Positions 20,501-32,085 of a stretch of DNA of 64,000 bases are shown here, piece by piece; positions within the stretch are counted from its first letter, which is position 1, and each line of letters starts with the position of its first letter. The stretch is taken from contig NC_088315.1 in assembly GCF_910592395.1 (NCBI RefSeq), forward strand, positions 746,501-810,500, given 5' to 3'. The position numbers and the translations under genes are program-made. Origin of the DNA: Lineus longissimus (Eukaryota > Nemertea > Pilidiophora > Heteronemertea > Lineidae). The notes below the pieces were generated by a model. It saw only the letters and a program-made list of their open reading frames with translations, was not told the origin of the DNA and searched no databases.

Positions 20501-23500
20501 ATGCTACGTATACACGCTCATCAATTTTGAGCTCCCAATTAATAATTTTATTCATTTCGCATTTTACATGAGACGAAGGACTTAATGAACAAGATAACGA
20601 ACTTTAATGAAAACTTAAGTTTTATTACAATAGGACAAATACTGGCAACGCAATTTGCTAGGGCTAAAACTATCTTCATTCATAGTCAATCTCGCCATTT
20701 AGCTAAACGGACCTGAAACAAATCGATTCAGCGTCTACACTTTTACTCCGATTTGTCTCAAAATTGGTGACAAAGAGGCTGAATGTACTGCAAACAATTC
20801 CTTGGAACCAAATTTAAAAAAAAATGATTTTAAAGATTTTTTTAGTGTAAAATGCCCGTTGCTAGCCATGGTTGCTAGGCACATGCTGCCACAAACATAA
20901 TGACAGAACCTGACAATAAGGGTCTGCTCTCGCGACGACCAATATGAAATAAGTTCGCGAAAATGTTAAATTTTTCAAAGATTTAGTCCTCTCTTTACAA
21001 ACCCATCTCATTTACAAGTTCAAGGGTGCCTTTCTATTCTGTGAAGGGTCGATTTATTTCGGTGTTCTGATAACTGAAAATCGCAAAGATTCAGGGCAAA
21101 TTGACATTGCACGGTTTTATAGCATGAACGTACCATGTTTTGATGATGTCGATTCCAAGGATTGCAGGACATCTTCTTCACGTTTCTTTTTTTCCTTCAT
21201 TTCATTAATCGAACATTCCTGAAATATTGGAAAAAATTCCTTACAGCTCAGTGGAAGAATACTCTATGGCTTGTAATTCTATGAACAGGGGGAGAAGGGA
21301 GGAGGGGTGCCTCTTAAACCTGCTGGTAGTGGCAAATTAAACTGGGTAGTCTGGGCTCGTCAACCAGCGAATTGCAACCAGAGACGCTAACTCCAAAAGA
21401 GAACCTTGCCAGTCAAGTAGATTACCGAAATCTGTGCAGCTGCCTGGGATGGCTGATGAATTAAAGATGATATTAAAGATGAACGTAGGTGATATTTATG
21501 GTAAGGGCATATAGATCTAGACTTACCAGGTTCGTGACCACAATGGCAACAATCAGGTTGGCAAATACGAATGAGCCAATCATGATAGCCACACAGAAGT
21601 AGAACATTCCTCCGTAGTAGTAGGCCCCTCCTTTTGCTTGAAAGTCTTTGAATATTGTTATCCACCCATCCTGCGTCACACAGATAAAGAGCGAAAAAAG
21701 TGCTGAAGAGACAAAAAATAGATGACAAGAGTGCATATGTGTAGCCGTTGCAGAAAACATGAGAAGGACCTACAAACATTCTACGAAGTTTCTGTGTTCA
21801 TATCTGTAGCGCACTCTTTGCATGACCTTGACCAGATCTTATACTTAGCAAATAGTCATGTTTTATCTTTCGATCAAATTAAATTCGTAAGTTGAAATGG
21901 CACTTAGCTAATTGTACACACCTTTTCCTAAATCACCAAAAGTATTTGGGACAACATTTTGAAATAGTGTTACCCCTACCACCGCCAGGACGATCAGAAT
22001 GATTAACAGAAGAAGTCCGATGTTGGCCATGTCCGGCAGTGACTGAAGTATCGTCTGAATCACCATTTGAAGGCCAGCGAACGAAGAGATACTGAAAATA
22101 TATGAAAGCATAGTAATGATTGCTCATTTTTCACTAAAACGAATGATGTCATATCGATGACAAAAGCGATGTTTATGCATCTGCCGTGCATCTAAATCAT
22201 ATAAACCATAACTGAAATTTATATCAGCGCATATTTATTACCTATTGCAAAATGTCATCTTTTTGAAGGATTAAGCCAAGCTGTAGCAAGCGCGTTCGTG
22301 ACTTCTTCATTTCTCACCTTTTTAAACTGCGGAAGGCACGAAGCACACGAAGGATTTTCAACATCTTTTCATTTCCCATCATCATATCTGGAATTGCAAG
22401 GACGTTATGATATTTCAGTTTAGTAGCAAAATGACATATTTATAACAAAATCATTCAGATCTAATAACATTCTTTATGACAGACCCTAGCTGGCTGCTTA
22501 CCACCCCCCCCCCCCTCCAGTAGAAGCTGACTAAATCATAATAAGGATGCTTTTGATGGCTGACATTGACAGTATGATAAACTCCACAGCTATTTTACTT
22601 ACTTGGCCCAAGAAACAGCACGCACACAATAAGCAGATCCAATATATTGGATTTGGATTTCCAGAACACCCAGAAGTCGTAGTACCATTTAAGCAGGATC
22701 TCACAGACGAAAATAACCAGAACTACCTTGTCGAAAATAGAGAATTCGAACGTCCATCTCACCGACTGCAAAAATAAAAGTGAACTGTTTATATGTGGCG
22801 TTTACATCTTCCTGGTCCTGTTGTGTTATGATGATTACAGTGTTTCGGCCGGTACCTCGCAGAGATGTACAGAGGGAGAACCATACCGATACCAATCTTA
22901 CCGATTTAGCCTGATAATTTCATAATATGGCTCCATTTCTTCCCAATTGCCAACTTACGTAGCTTTCGTCTGTTTGCAATGCAATGAGGAAGGAATTGGT
23001 CACAATGCATCCAAGGATGAGGACTCTAAAGGGGAAACTTTCCAACATGACGCCGATGAGTTCCTTCCTGACGAAATGCTCCGCTCTCTCATCGTCCCAG
23101 TCTACGATGTCGTTGAAGTCCTCGACGGGGGGCTCGTCAAATAAATGGCGAGCTGACAGGCCTTCATGCAACTAAAAATATATTTTTGAAACTTTATTAT
23201 TTCATAAGCAGAGTGTGAACTCCCAAATGTAGGCTATGCCACGGAAATGTACAGTAGTCGCAGACGATCTCACCAATATGCTGATGTTTTTCAATGGCAC
23301 ATTTCTATTGAGACGCTATTTCAAGTTTTGTAATGTCTGTTAATTGTATAGCAGCATGCAGCTCAATTAAATCTTTAAGAAAAGCAGAAAGATGTTTTCT
23401 TGTTGATTGCTCGTTAAGGTAATTGTGGACTCTAAGGTGCAAGCTATACGAGGACACTCGTAAAAAGAAGACTCGGATATAATGATAGGAAAAGTAGCTC

Positions 23501-25103
23501 CTTGAACTTACTGTTTCATCCAACCATCCAGTTTAATACCGTATATATTCCAGAGTCGATCCCCACTTCAGATGATCATGAGGAAAACAGCAAAAAAGTA
23601 CCTTGAAACAAGTTAAATGTTTAACTGCTTTGAATACTTACTGCCTTCTCGTCAAAAAGGAATTTCCTTGTAACATCCGTGCTCGAGGCTGCACTGAAAT
23701 AAATCAAGGCACGAGATTCTAGATATAGGACTTGAAAATATATAGGACTATACTTCTGCAAAGTTTGATAATTTCCCAGCATAGATTTTATATTAAAATC
23801 ACAAAAATATATGAATTCAGAATTTACACGGACCTGTGGTAGATTATGTACAGAGCCTCCCTAGCTCCCCTGCCGTTGGCCATCCATACTATGTCGTACG
23901 CACATAAAACGTCCACACAGGACCGTCAAATCTTACTGAATATAAGGGTCTTGCTAGGTAGTATAATATCAGTAAAATAAACTACAGATTAAACCTGGTT
24001 CATGCTTGCTTCGACTTGATGAATGACGGATCTGAGGGAGCTCGTTCAGGGGTTCCAGCTGTAAATCGTCCCACCCGCCCTAAAAACGGGCGTGATTTTT
24101 TATTTTAAGCAAATGCCTAGTTCCAATCTAAGCTCAGATGGCAGAACCCTGCCAGTGACGAAAAGACTGACACATAGCATGGTCAATTCACATCCTCCAA
24201 GAAGGACAGACAACAGACTGTTAGAAATGGTTGTGTAGCTTCATCAAAAAGATGATGAAGACAATGTCACAACCTCCCCGATTACCAATTATTAAAGTTG
24301 ATGATATTTTCCGTATTTTTTTTTCGTGCTCCTAGTCCTACTATATACTATACCTGGGAACATCGTCGATTATGTCAGCTCTATGTGTATCAGAGGAAGG
24401 TCCAACTGCCTAGAAAGGAGGCAAAACGATCGACTGTAGGCTATGTATTTGCGACAAAATTAACTGTACAAATTCTGGTTCGAGCATCTAACTAAGTTTG
24501 GTGCTATGAAAAATCACACACTGATGTACTGTATGAACCTAATCTAGAGCGATATCTAAGCATGTTAGCAGAGGACCTGCTAGTGCTATTGACTGTTACC
24601 TAGCGGTACGATTCGATATATATACACTCAGTAACAATACACACTACAATTACAAGGTACACCTGATGAACAGTCAGTAATGGCTGCTTGGTTACAAAAC
24701 GTTGTCTTCAAAAGTCTGCACGGTACAATACGACATCACAGAGACAGAGCAAATGATTCAAAGGAAGATAGAGATAGCCACCTTTACCGTACATGCCTTT
24801 TATAAGTACATGCAGTACCATACTCAGTCATATTCATGATAGTCATGGATAAAATGACCATACTGGTCGACGGAACACGGCATCGTCGTGATTGTGAAGT
24901 CGCCGCAATCATGAATGAATAAATTCACCGATGCCATCACCCACGGCGCGGCATAGACTCAGGGCGATCACATGATCAGGCGATTGACCTACATTATTTT
25001 GCCTCCTTTTCCTCATTCCAGATTTTCCAAATATGCCATGTTCTCCTTCATCCTGGGCTTTCGTGCCAGGCCCAATCCGTCGACTGTTTGACACAGATGG
25101 CAT
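17504..25103 (-). CDS. CATSPER4: CatSper cation channel subunit 4 (complete, 13 exons)
   Basis: Exons, 5' to 3': 25103-24993, 24409-24354, 23693-23642, 23171-22959, 22765-22603, 22387-22318, 22091-21922, 21702-21527, 21218-21134, 18718-18624, 18363-18256, 17896-17795, 17617-17504. All phases match, giving 504 residues; the human protein is a little shorter. One six-helix ion-channel domain spans residues about 117-337: S1 (SFPFRVLILGCIVTNSF), S2 (VVLVIFVCEILL), S3, a voltage sensor, S5, the pore motif TQDGW (288-292) and S6 ending VVTNL. SLPDMANI before S5 and TQDGW are diagnostic of CATSPER4. The subunit forms the sperm-tail calcium channel with CatSper 1-3. The soluble C-tail keeps a coiled-coil segment (EENLKEYNLIREDMEK) and an end resembling the mammalian tail. 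Exons 1 and 2 have no strong homology and rest on splice phase and an ATG. Confidence 0.92.
18055..18074 (+). repeat. Homopolymer C20 in a CATSPER4 intron
   Basis: Twenty consecutive C on the plus strand, G20 in the CATSPER4 pre-mRNA. Length calls in such tracts are often unreliable. Confidence 0.9.
19060..19690 (+). mobile_element. Degenerate non-LTR retrotransposon (LINE) 3' fragment
   Basis: An open stretch at 19147-19341 encodes KHRACITKLMLEAHCLRIKT, then CEVCKSGEVEDDFSLPCG. This matches the C-terminal Cys/His-containing end typical of LINE ORF2 proteins (CxxCxxGEVEDExHFLxxC). The frame is broken after it. The following AT-rich 3' UTR runs to a GC-richer end near 19600-19680. It is transcriptionally antisense to CATSPER4 and clearly inactive. 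Confidence 0.7.
20161..20184 (+). repeat. (GAATTT)4 tandem repeat after AATAAA
   Basis: Four perfect hexamers directly follow AATAAA (20155-20160). Short tandem tails of this kind mark the 3' ends of several LINE families. It could be the true end of the remnant at 19060-19690, with about 400 bp of later insertion, or a second element. Confidence 0.6.
21134..21218 (-). CDS. CATSPER4: CATSPER4 post-S6 linker exon
   Basis: This short 85-bp exon encodes ECSINEMKEKKKREEDVL and further residues, directly after the S6 end VVTNL. It starts in phase 0 and ends in phase 1, exactly what exons 21527-21702 and 18624-18718 require, with an atttcag acceptor and GTACGT donor. It is highly charged and probably helical. 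Confidence 0.82.
21527..21702 (-). CDS. CATSPER4: CATSPER4 pore and S6 exon
   Basis: It carries LFICVTQDGW; the TxDxW motif, with its Asp, is the CatSper selectivity-filter signature, each of the four subunits giving one Asp. S6 follows as FCVAIMIGSFVFANLIVAIV. The donor is GTAAGT in phase 0. Confidence 0.92.
22318..22387 (-). CDS. CATSPER4: CATSPER4 voltage-sensor (S4) exon
   Basis: This 70-bp exon encodes KMLKILRVLRAFRSLK, with basic residues at every third position (206, 209, 212, 215, 218, 221): a full S4 repeat. It opens in phase 1 and closes in phase 2 at GTGAGA. Confidence 0.9.
22504..22515 (+). repeat. Homopolymer C12 in a CATSPER4 intron
   Basis: Twelve consecutive C on the plus strand, about 90 bp from the S2-S3 exon, G12 in the CATSPER4 transcript. 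Confidence 0.9.
23172..23641 (-). other. CATSPER4 intron 3, no other feature
   Basis: Phase-0 intron between the 52-bp exon and the N-terminal/S1 exon. I see no further exon, repeat or RNA gene. Confidence 0.7.
23694..24353 (-). other. CATSPER4 intron 2, no clear feature
   Basis: Phase-2 intron. It holds a small GC-rich hairpin (CGCCC/GGGCG around 24077-24092) followed by a T-rich run on the plus strand; I assign it no function. Confidence 0.6.
24410..24992 (-). other. CATSPER4 intron 1, no clear feature
   Basis: Intron after the proposed first coding exon. No coding exon, RNA gene or repeat is recognised. Confidence 0.55.
24993..25103 (-). CDS. CATSPER4: CATSPER4 first coding exon (proposed)
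   Basis: ATG followed by 37 codons ending in a basic RKRRQNN and a GTAGGT donor in phase 0. It joins in frame to a 56-bp exon (24354-24409), which starts in phase 0, ends in phase 2 and so fits the phase-2 acceptor of the 52-bp exon 23642-23693. The N-terminus of CatSper4 is poorly conserved, so homology cannot confirm it. Confidence 0.55.
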
Positions 25104-25374
25104 AGTTTGGTTTTTCTAATGTCAGATCACATAAATTTGGATTATTCAACGTCCATTCACTCAGTGACTGATGAAAACCGGCAAATGCATGCAATGCTGA
25201 TGACGTCTATAACAACAAAGTGACGTCACGCACTTGCGCTGCGCCAGTGTTGTACCATGTCGTACATAACGTGATTGAGAGGACGTCAGAATCTCCACGT
25301 GATTATTAAACCAAAGAACAGTTTTATCATTTGTTTTGTTTGTAAAATATTTATGTTTGTTTTTGTTGTAAAAA
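25104..25374. promoter_or_regulatory. Bidirectional promoter region with three CRE-type cores
   Basis: A 271-bp interval separates the divergent ATGs of CATSPER4 and the CFAP97D gene. It contains a perfect palindromic CRE, TGACGTCA, at 25221-25228, and further TGACGTC cores at 25201-25207 (plus strand) and 25282-25288 (minus strand). An E-box CACGTG lies at 25296-25301. No strong TATA box is seen. In mammals CREM drives many post-meiotic sperm genes through CREs; the same logic here is inference. Confidence 0.7.
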
Positions 25375-27367
25375 ATGCATCGCGCTTACCAACCGATCAC
25401 TCCTGCCAACAATAAGCTTTTGAAGAAAAAATGGGACATGATACGTTTCGAGATTCATAGAGACAAGGTAAAGCAAGGTAAGAAACATCATGACATCAAA
25501 TAAGTAGGTAGCCTAGACCGTAACATACACAATATTGATAATCATTTTAACATCAAATACGACACACCTATCCCCGATATTTGACCTTCTGACACACCTC
25601 CACACATCCATTTGCGCCTACATTTTTAGGGTCTTGATTTTAGTACGGACACCAGTCAGTGCAGTTTTAATTCCCTCAGTCAGGATTTCTGTTCGTTTTT
25701 GTTGTTTTGCACAAGTTCATGACATAATTATCAACCCATCCCATGCGACCACCCATAGGTTAACAATCATGACAAGTTATGTACATTAGACAATATTCTT
25801 AAGCTTTAGACCAACACTGTCACTGTTACCTGCTTGAATTCACTTTCAGCAAAGGCGGTCCTCGACAACGACCCACCAAGAACGTACGTGCACCTTCATC
25901 TAAAACTCAAAAAGTTACAGGTAAATCAAAGTAGAAAATTTTGTCATTCATTGCATTTCCTTTTTAAAACTACTGAAAGGAATAAAATTCTATACCGGTT
26001 CCGTACTTCAAGAATATAAAATAAAACCAATTCAAATATGTAAATGCTGTGGTGAGAGCTAACTTACATTTACAACACAACAGGTTGAGGAGACGCGTTT
26101 GTCCAGAGTTGAGCGGGACAACCGAATCTTACTGGAGAAGATGTCTCAAATCATGCGATCGGATAAATCACACTTGGATAACAAAAATGATTATGAAGAT
26201 AAAAGGTATTTCGCACACTGACACCCAATATCTCCATGAAAGTCCCGCCTGTGAACGAGGCTACCAAGAAACATGGTATTTTTAATAAGGTTTCATAGAA
26301 ACCTTGGTCTGTTAGTGAGAATTTGGTATATGAATTTGGTATGTGAATGAAGTTGCCTTGAAAACCAGGTGAGTGAATAAGGTTCCCATGAAAGCAACGC
26401 CTGTAATTTAGAAAAAAAGAGGTTTACTCGGAAACATGGCCAGTATGAGCTTTCATGATACTCTCGTCGTGAATGAGGTTCCATGAAAGCCCAGCCTGTG
26501 AATTGGATGTCCATGAAACCTGGCCTGTGAAAAACCCTGCATATGAGTGAGATTTCAATGGAAGCACGGACAGTTTATTTTAATACATCCTAAGGCAAAT
26601 ATGCATTGCCTGATGCCTTCTGTTCTTAGTTAAAATCATAACTAAAACTCTTATCTCGTATTTCGACCTAGGCTACCACTAGCTTGTTCTATTTTTCAGT
26701 TTAAACAAAACAAAGCGACAACGCGAACTGTTGCGCATCACGCACGAGAATCAGGCTATTCTGAAGCGCATACTATCCAAGGAGCCGCACTACAGTCATC
26801 AGAGATGGGAAGAGGATTGGAAGGTCAACATGATCTACAGGGCCAATATTGCCAAGTATCCCATTAAACCACACTGCAATACCAAGACCCGCAAAAAGAC
26901 AGAATCGTCAGAGAAAAAGGTAAATTGAATATTAGGAACTGAATGAACGACACTAACTGAAAGAAATACTGTTCTGAGAAAGGAGGGATGAACGCATGGA
27001 TGATGGGTAACTGCAAACAGCATGCAGTAGAAAGTGGTTGGGATGGACTTGACTACGATTGTTAAACGCTGTGCAGCAATTGCAGGTGTTTGCCGAATCG
27101 GATGCTTTCAGGAAGCCCATGACGCACAGACAAAGACACAAGGAGAACGAGAGAAACACATTATCGTTTCTAAAAGTCTCTCCTTCCGCGAGAAATGCAT
27201 ACTATACTAGTACATTGTGTATGATGTGCGATTTGACGATTTTTTTATCATAATTCTACTTTTCTAATTTTCAGTCGGGCAATGAATTGCCGCAGATAAC
27301 AAATGATAAGGAAAATGGGAAAAGCAATGCAAAAGACGCAGAAAGGAAGACAGATTCTCAATCCTAA
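25375..27367 (+). CDS. CFAP97D2: CFAP97 domain-containing protein, CFAP97D1/D2 type (complete, 5 exons)
   Basis: Exons 25375-25477, 25850-25920, 26084-26205, 26700-26919 and 27275-27367 join in phase into 202 residues plus TAA. The start MHRAYQPITPANNKLL, the core VDNDPP-like LDNDPPRTYVHLHLKLKKLQ, the block RLSRVERDNRILLEKMSQIM and the block RELLRITHENQAILKRI place it in the CFAP97/Hemingway family (former KIAA1430/C17orf105). Family members are axoneme-associated and needed for cilia or sperm-tail assembly in animals. The last exon gives a hydrophilic Lys/Asn/Asp tail without a domain. The choice between D1 and D2 is tentative; the N-terminus resembles D2. It lies head-to-head with CATSPER4, which fits a sperm-flagellum role. 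No AATAAA is obvious close to the stop. Confidence 0.9.
26231..26575 (+). repeat. Degenerate tandem repeat of about 30 bp in CFAP97D intron 3
   Basis: About ten imperfect copies of a unit resembling TTCCATGAAAGCCxxGCCTGTGAATGAGG follow each other. Clear copies begin near 26233, 26384, 26479 and 26509; intervening ones are more diverged. It is confined to the intron 26206-26699. Confidence 0.65.
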
Positions 27368-30300
27368 AAAAACAACAACAACGTTTGTGTAAACAAAACT
27401 CCCTGTTTTACAATGTAACATCATTCAAACTATAAAGAATACATTGTAGAGATAAGTTGATGTCGTTGCTTTCAATGTAACAGCTGTGTATTGATTGAAA
27501 TATATCCAGGGCCGGAGAATACATCCCAGCAGGCTCAGTTGGTCCGACATGACTCGTAGACCTAGAACTCGAGTTGATTGTCTTCGCCTTCACAACCGAA
27601 CCGAATTGGTCCTGGCTGATCCACCTTATTGGCAAAAATATGGTAGGAGAGACCGATGCAAGCCTGGCTGCTCCACGGTTTGAAACATGATGAGGGGAAG
27701 TGAGACAGTCGCAAGCAGACCGAATCGGGACTAGATCGCTCCCTAATGAAGAACTAGAGAGGAATACTGGTCAAAGGACACCACCCTGACCACAAAGCTC
27801 TGGGGCTCACTCTCTAGGACAGCCGACTTCGTTACCGATAACGAACTGACTGTCTAGCGTGCATCTCAATAATTCCGAACGCACAAGAAGAAGAAGTCTC
27901 TCTCACCGAGCAGGCATCATAATGGAGCTGCCAGGTCAGATTCGCTTTCTTGTGGTAGTCTCATCTTTGTAAAGAGGACACCAGCTGAGCGTATGGTCAA
28001 CATTAGAAATCTACTTCATAACACAATACTCCAGCAACATTTGACTTGTTTTTGGCTTTGTATAGGTCATTCTGTTTGCGGGCAAAATACTCCATCTTAC
28101 GCGATTGGGAGATATGTCGGTGGTCTCTGTTTGGGAAATGGAAGCCATTGAACACTATTGCATCATCAAGTTAACGATCTCTGGGTTGCTTTTCATCAGG
28201 AGTTGACAGACAAGAACAGAGATGAAAAATAAGCACATAAAATGTTAGAAAGTCAGAATTCTTATGTACAAAATACTTTATTGCTCAAACCTCATAAACA
28301 GAAGATAACTCAGAATAAGCAGAGCATCTATCTAGTTTCGTTTACTGTTCAAGCATTCATCAATCAAAATTACAAAGTTCACATTATCAAGCTAGTCATC
28401 ATTGCGTTGAATGAGTCACGGTTTGTGTAAATAAACACAAAAATAACAACACAATATTTAAGGGGTAAGATACCTAGTTGAGATACGATGCAAGAGAACC
28501 AAACATCATAATGTGCACCTACCATTGAGAATGAGTATGCCCCCTTATCCTGTTTAAACTAAAAGGAAAGGGAAGTAACGAAAATAATGCAATATGGGAA
28601 TATAAAATCAATTTAGCATATTTCCCTCCATTTAGTACACATTGGCAAATTTACATTTCTTAAAATTTACTTTTTACATGAATATTCGTCGCACACAGCG
28701 AAATAATGGTTGCCAGTCGCTCTGATGCAAGTGCAAACTTAGGAAAGTTTGTATGCATGCAGTAACAAGTAGTACCTGCTTGTCCTAATTTCCTAAAGCT
28801 AGGAGAATATCCCCGATTACAGCTAAGCGAGATGTGTTTATATATTTATATATTGACCTGTATACATGCGCTTCGGTTTAGGACATGGGAAGACACAAGT
28901 CTGTACAGGGAAAATCCGCAAATATCATTTGGATATAAATCGATTGAACACTACATCGGACTGATACCACATATCAAAATACCGAAGTTAGTTCATTTCA
29001 ATGATATCTTTGCCAAAAATAAATTTCAAATTGATTAATCTCATGGTGTCTTCGAAACGTTGCCTTTTTTACTCACATAATTTAGTATTTTACATGCATC
29101 TCTGAAGTCAAAAAGGTGTGAAAGAACGACAAAGTCGTTTAAACTTCACTAAAGAGGTCAATCGTTTGAGACTGATATAGCACAATTTGTAAAACCTCTG
29201 CGACACTTTTGATCACTTGGAAATAATTTCTCTGTTCATGATCATTGTATAACATTCCAAAAAAAGAGACTTGATAATTTAAAAACTTAATATTTATACT
29301 CACTTTAGACAAGCACATCATTGTAATCTACTACACTGCTAAGAGGAGGCAAACTAAACCCATGTGTAAGAAGATTGACCTGACTCCATGGACTGATAAA
29401 AATGTCGATAGTTCATATTTGGAGATCAACAGCCATTACCCGATTACATTCGTACATGTGGTGTTAATTATTGTAAAATATACGTGACGTCATGTTGTTT
29501 GGTTCTTCTAAGACCAACACACTAGAAATGGTCGATCTTCTTCACCCGCACCTCACATTTGAGTCTTTAGAAAATGTAATGCAGTAATATGATGGAGAAT
29601 CAGCTAAATGGTATTTTTTAAAAACAAACGGGTTTAAGCTACTAAAATGGCGGTTTTAGATATACCAAGATGGAACTATTACCGTAGTACATTTACACTT
29701 ACGTCCGGCCACAGCAACAGCTCGGATTAAATTTTGTCGCATCATTTTTTTGGTGGATGTTGATAATTATACATAACATTAAACAATCAATGACTTCTTT
29801 ATAAAGTTGAGGATATCAGTGTAAAGCTCGTGGCATGATTCACAGAGTAACTTAAAAAAGGATAATGCTAGCACCTCGTAGATTATAACGCTCATTTCTG
29901 AAAAAGTAACCCTGGAAAAAATCGTTCCCGTAACAGGAAGTGCATATTGTCATAGTCTGTTGACAGAGTTAGCCATTCAATTAAGAGACGACTTACCAAA
30001 AGAAGTTCTTCACTATTGGAAATATATACTAATGAGGAAATGCTTGACATACCGGCAATGTGCTGAAAGCGCAAAACAGAAATTTGGGATATTGGTGATT
30101 ATATATATACAGCGTAAAGCTTTTTCACGACAACGTCGGTAGTGTTGTGATTGGTGAGTACGCATGTCTTGTTGACAGAAACTAGAAAACGAGCCTCCTC
30201 AGTACGATATCATTGCGGCTGAAAGGCAAGTGACCAACAAAATGTCAAAGGCCTGATCTTAATACTCGGTGTATATACTTCAATATCAGAGCTGAAAAGA

Positions 30301-31924
30301 ACTGGCATGTTTGAACGTTAGAGTATGACATGCTTCTGGCGATTCCCCTTTCAAAACTTCTCTTTCGACTAAGTTTTCCCAAAAACGGCCAGTAATTTCC
30401 TTTAAAACCTCATGCATTTCCCAAAGACCTTCGGTGCACTGTTGAAACCAATAGCTTTCAAGATCTGACCCAACCAGCCTCCTTTTGTCAGCAGAACAAG
30501 GGTTGTAGTCAATTTTGACGCATGGAACCATCACAAAGTTAAGATTTACATGATGTAGATTTACTACGGTTCTAACGACGGTCATTGCAGAATGAATACA
30601 ATTTAGAGTTTCCTCCCTTCCCCTTCTCTCCGGCCCATTATGGCCATCAAGTCAGTGCGGTTCAACACGCATGCGGAACTAAATGCTAACATTCGAAGCC
30701 AAATGCAATTTGGCAATTAAAATCAAGTCAAATCCCGACTACATATTGAGTTGATACATCGCCGTATTCATAATGTACAAAAGTGTTCACAAGTCACGAG
30801 ATAAAGATAAGTGTACAAGTTACGATTCTGCCTTACATATAAGCCAGCTGTTCTTCAGGTACTACGTTGAATAAAGGTATATGCTTACTTTAATAAAGAC
30901 GTGCTTCCCATTCAGTGGAAAAGATGATACAAACGTAAAAGGGAAAATACCATGGGTTTACTCTGAAGCCACAAGAATTATAGGTCCCATTCGTTCTATC
31001 ATGTTTTGCAAAAGTAAACCGATATCTTCACCCAGAGTAGTTATAGGATGTACAATGTACAGACAGTTTCACTAACAATGATATTTTTCCATTCCGGTAG
31101 TACACAACATACTTTGAAATAAGGTCACAAAAGTTGTTTCAATACGTTTGAGACGAAAAGGCAGTACGCAGCATGCTACATTTTTTAAAGTACTTTATTA
31201 TTTCTGTCACTCTCGCATGGAAATGTCTGGCTTTATTGTCACCAGCATCAAAAAATATATAAAGTAAATCTCAATACTGTAGTGCAATGAAAACAACGCA
31301 ACACGGGCGTTGATTATTTTAATGAAAACTGGTTTAGCGTACAGTCACCTCGCGTCGAAATTTAGAACTATAATTCCTGTTGACAGATCGCCGTAAAATG
31401 TAATTTGAAAAAACACAACGATTGTAGCACGAGTTATATAATAAGAAAATCGACAATAGTGAAAAAGTAACCTATATGCGTGTGACCTTTTGTGTAAATT
31501 ATGATAAAGAGTATAATAACTGATCATAAATATAATATTTTCATTAATCAACCAGACAACAACAATATGGTGGCGACCCCTTTTGGAAAGTATTACAGCA
31601 GCTGTGGAAGTCTTGAGGCATATTTGATTCATCCTAAGTTGGCCAAATCAACCTCTATAAATGGCGAGTAGATTGTACAAGAAGTGTTTTATTTGCTCCT
31701 TGATTACCTGGTTGAGACTGATGTAGATTGGAGCGTCGAGTGTTGCTTTGATACCTCCGTCACCTCGAATTCAACATGACTAGGCTCAAATTTACAGCTG
31801 ATACTTGTTTGAAAAAAATATTTGGACTTGAAATTTTTTTTCATCTGTAGCATGACAATTTTGCCGCAATCAATTTCTGAACAGAAACCATGGCAGCATT
31901 CGTCTTTTCACGGCAATTAAGCCC

Positions 31925-32085
31925 TTTGGTCGAGTTAGAGGGGTGAATTTGGTCATTGGGACCGCCAAATCCAGTGGTCGTGGTCTGGGTACAGGGCTGT
32001 TACCGGGGGCATTGTAATGGTAATTAAAGAGGAAACCATTTGGTCGTCAAAGCGGGGTGGTCACCGACCGGGGTTCTACTGTACT
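31925..32085. repeat. Probable transposable-element remnant
   Basis: A GC-richer island in AT-rich DNA with repeated TGGTCG and GGTGGTC phrases ending GGGGTTCTACTGTA. End sequences of this type (TACAGTAGAACC on the other strand) are common on interspersed repeats in marine invertebrate genomes. No transposase frame is present. Confidence 0.35.

Larger units (their letters stand above)
18719..21133 (-). other. Long CATSPER4 intron (2.4 kb) carrying a LINE remnant
   Basis: No CatSper4 coding exon is needed or seen between the phase-1 donor at 21134 and the phase-1 acceptor at 18718. The interval holds a plus-strand non-LTR retrotransposon remnant and a (GAATTT)4 tail-like repeat. Confidence 0.75.
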
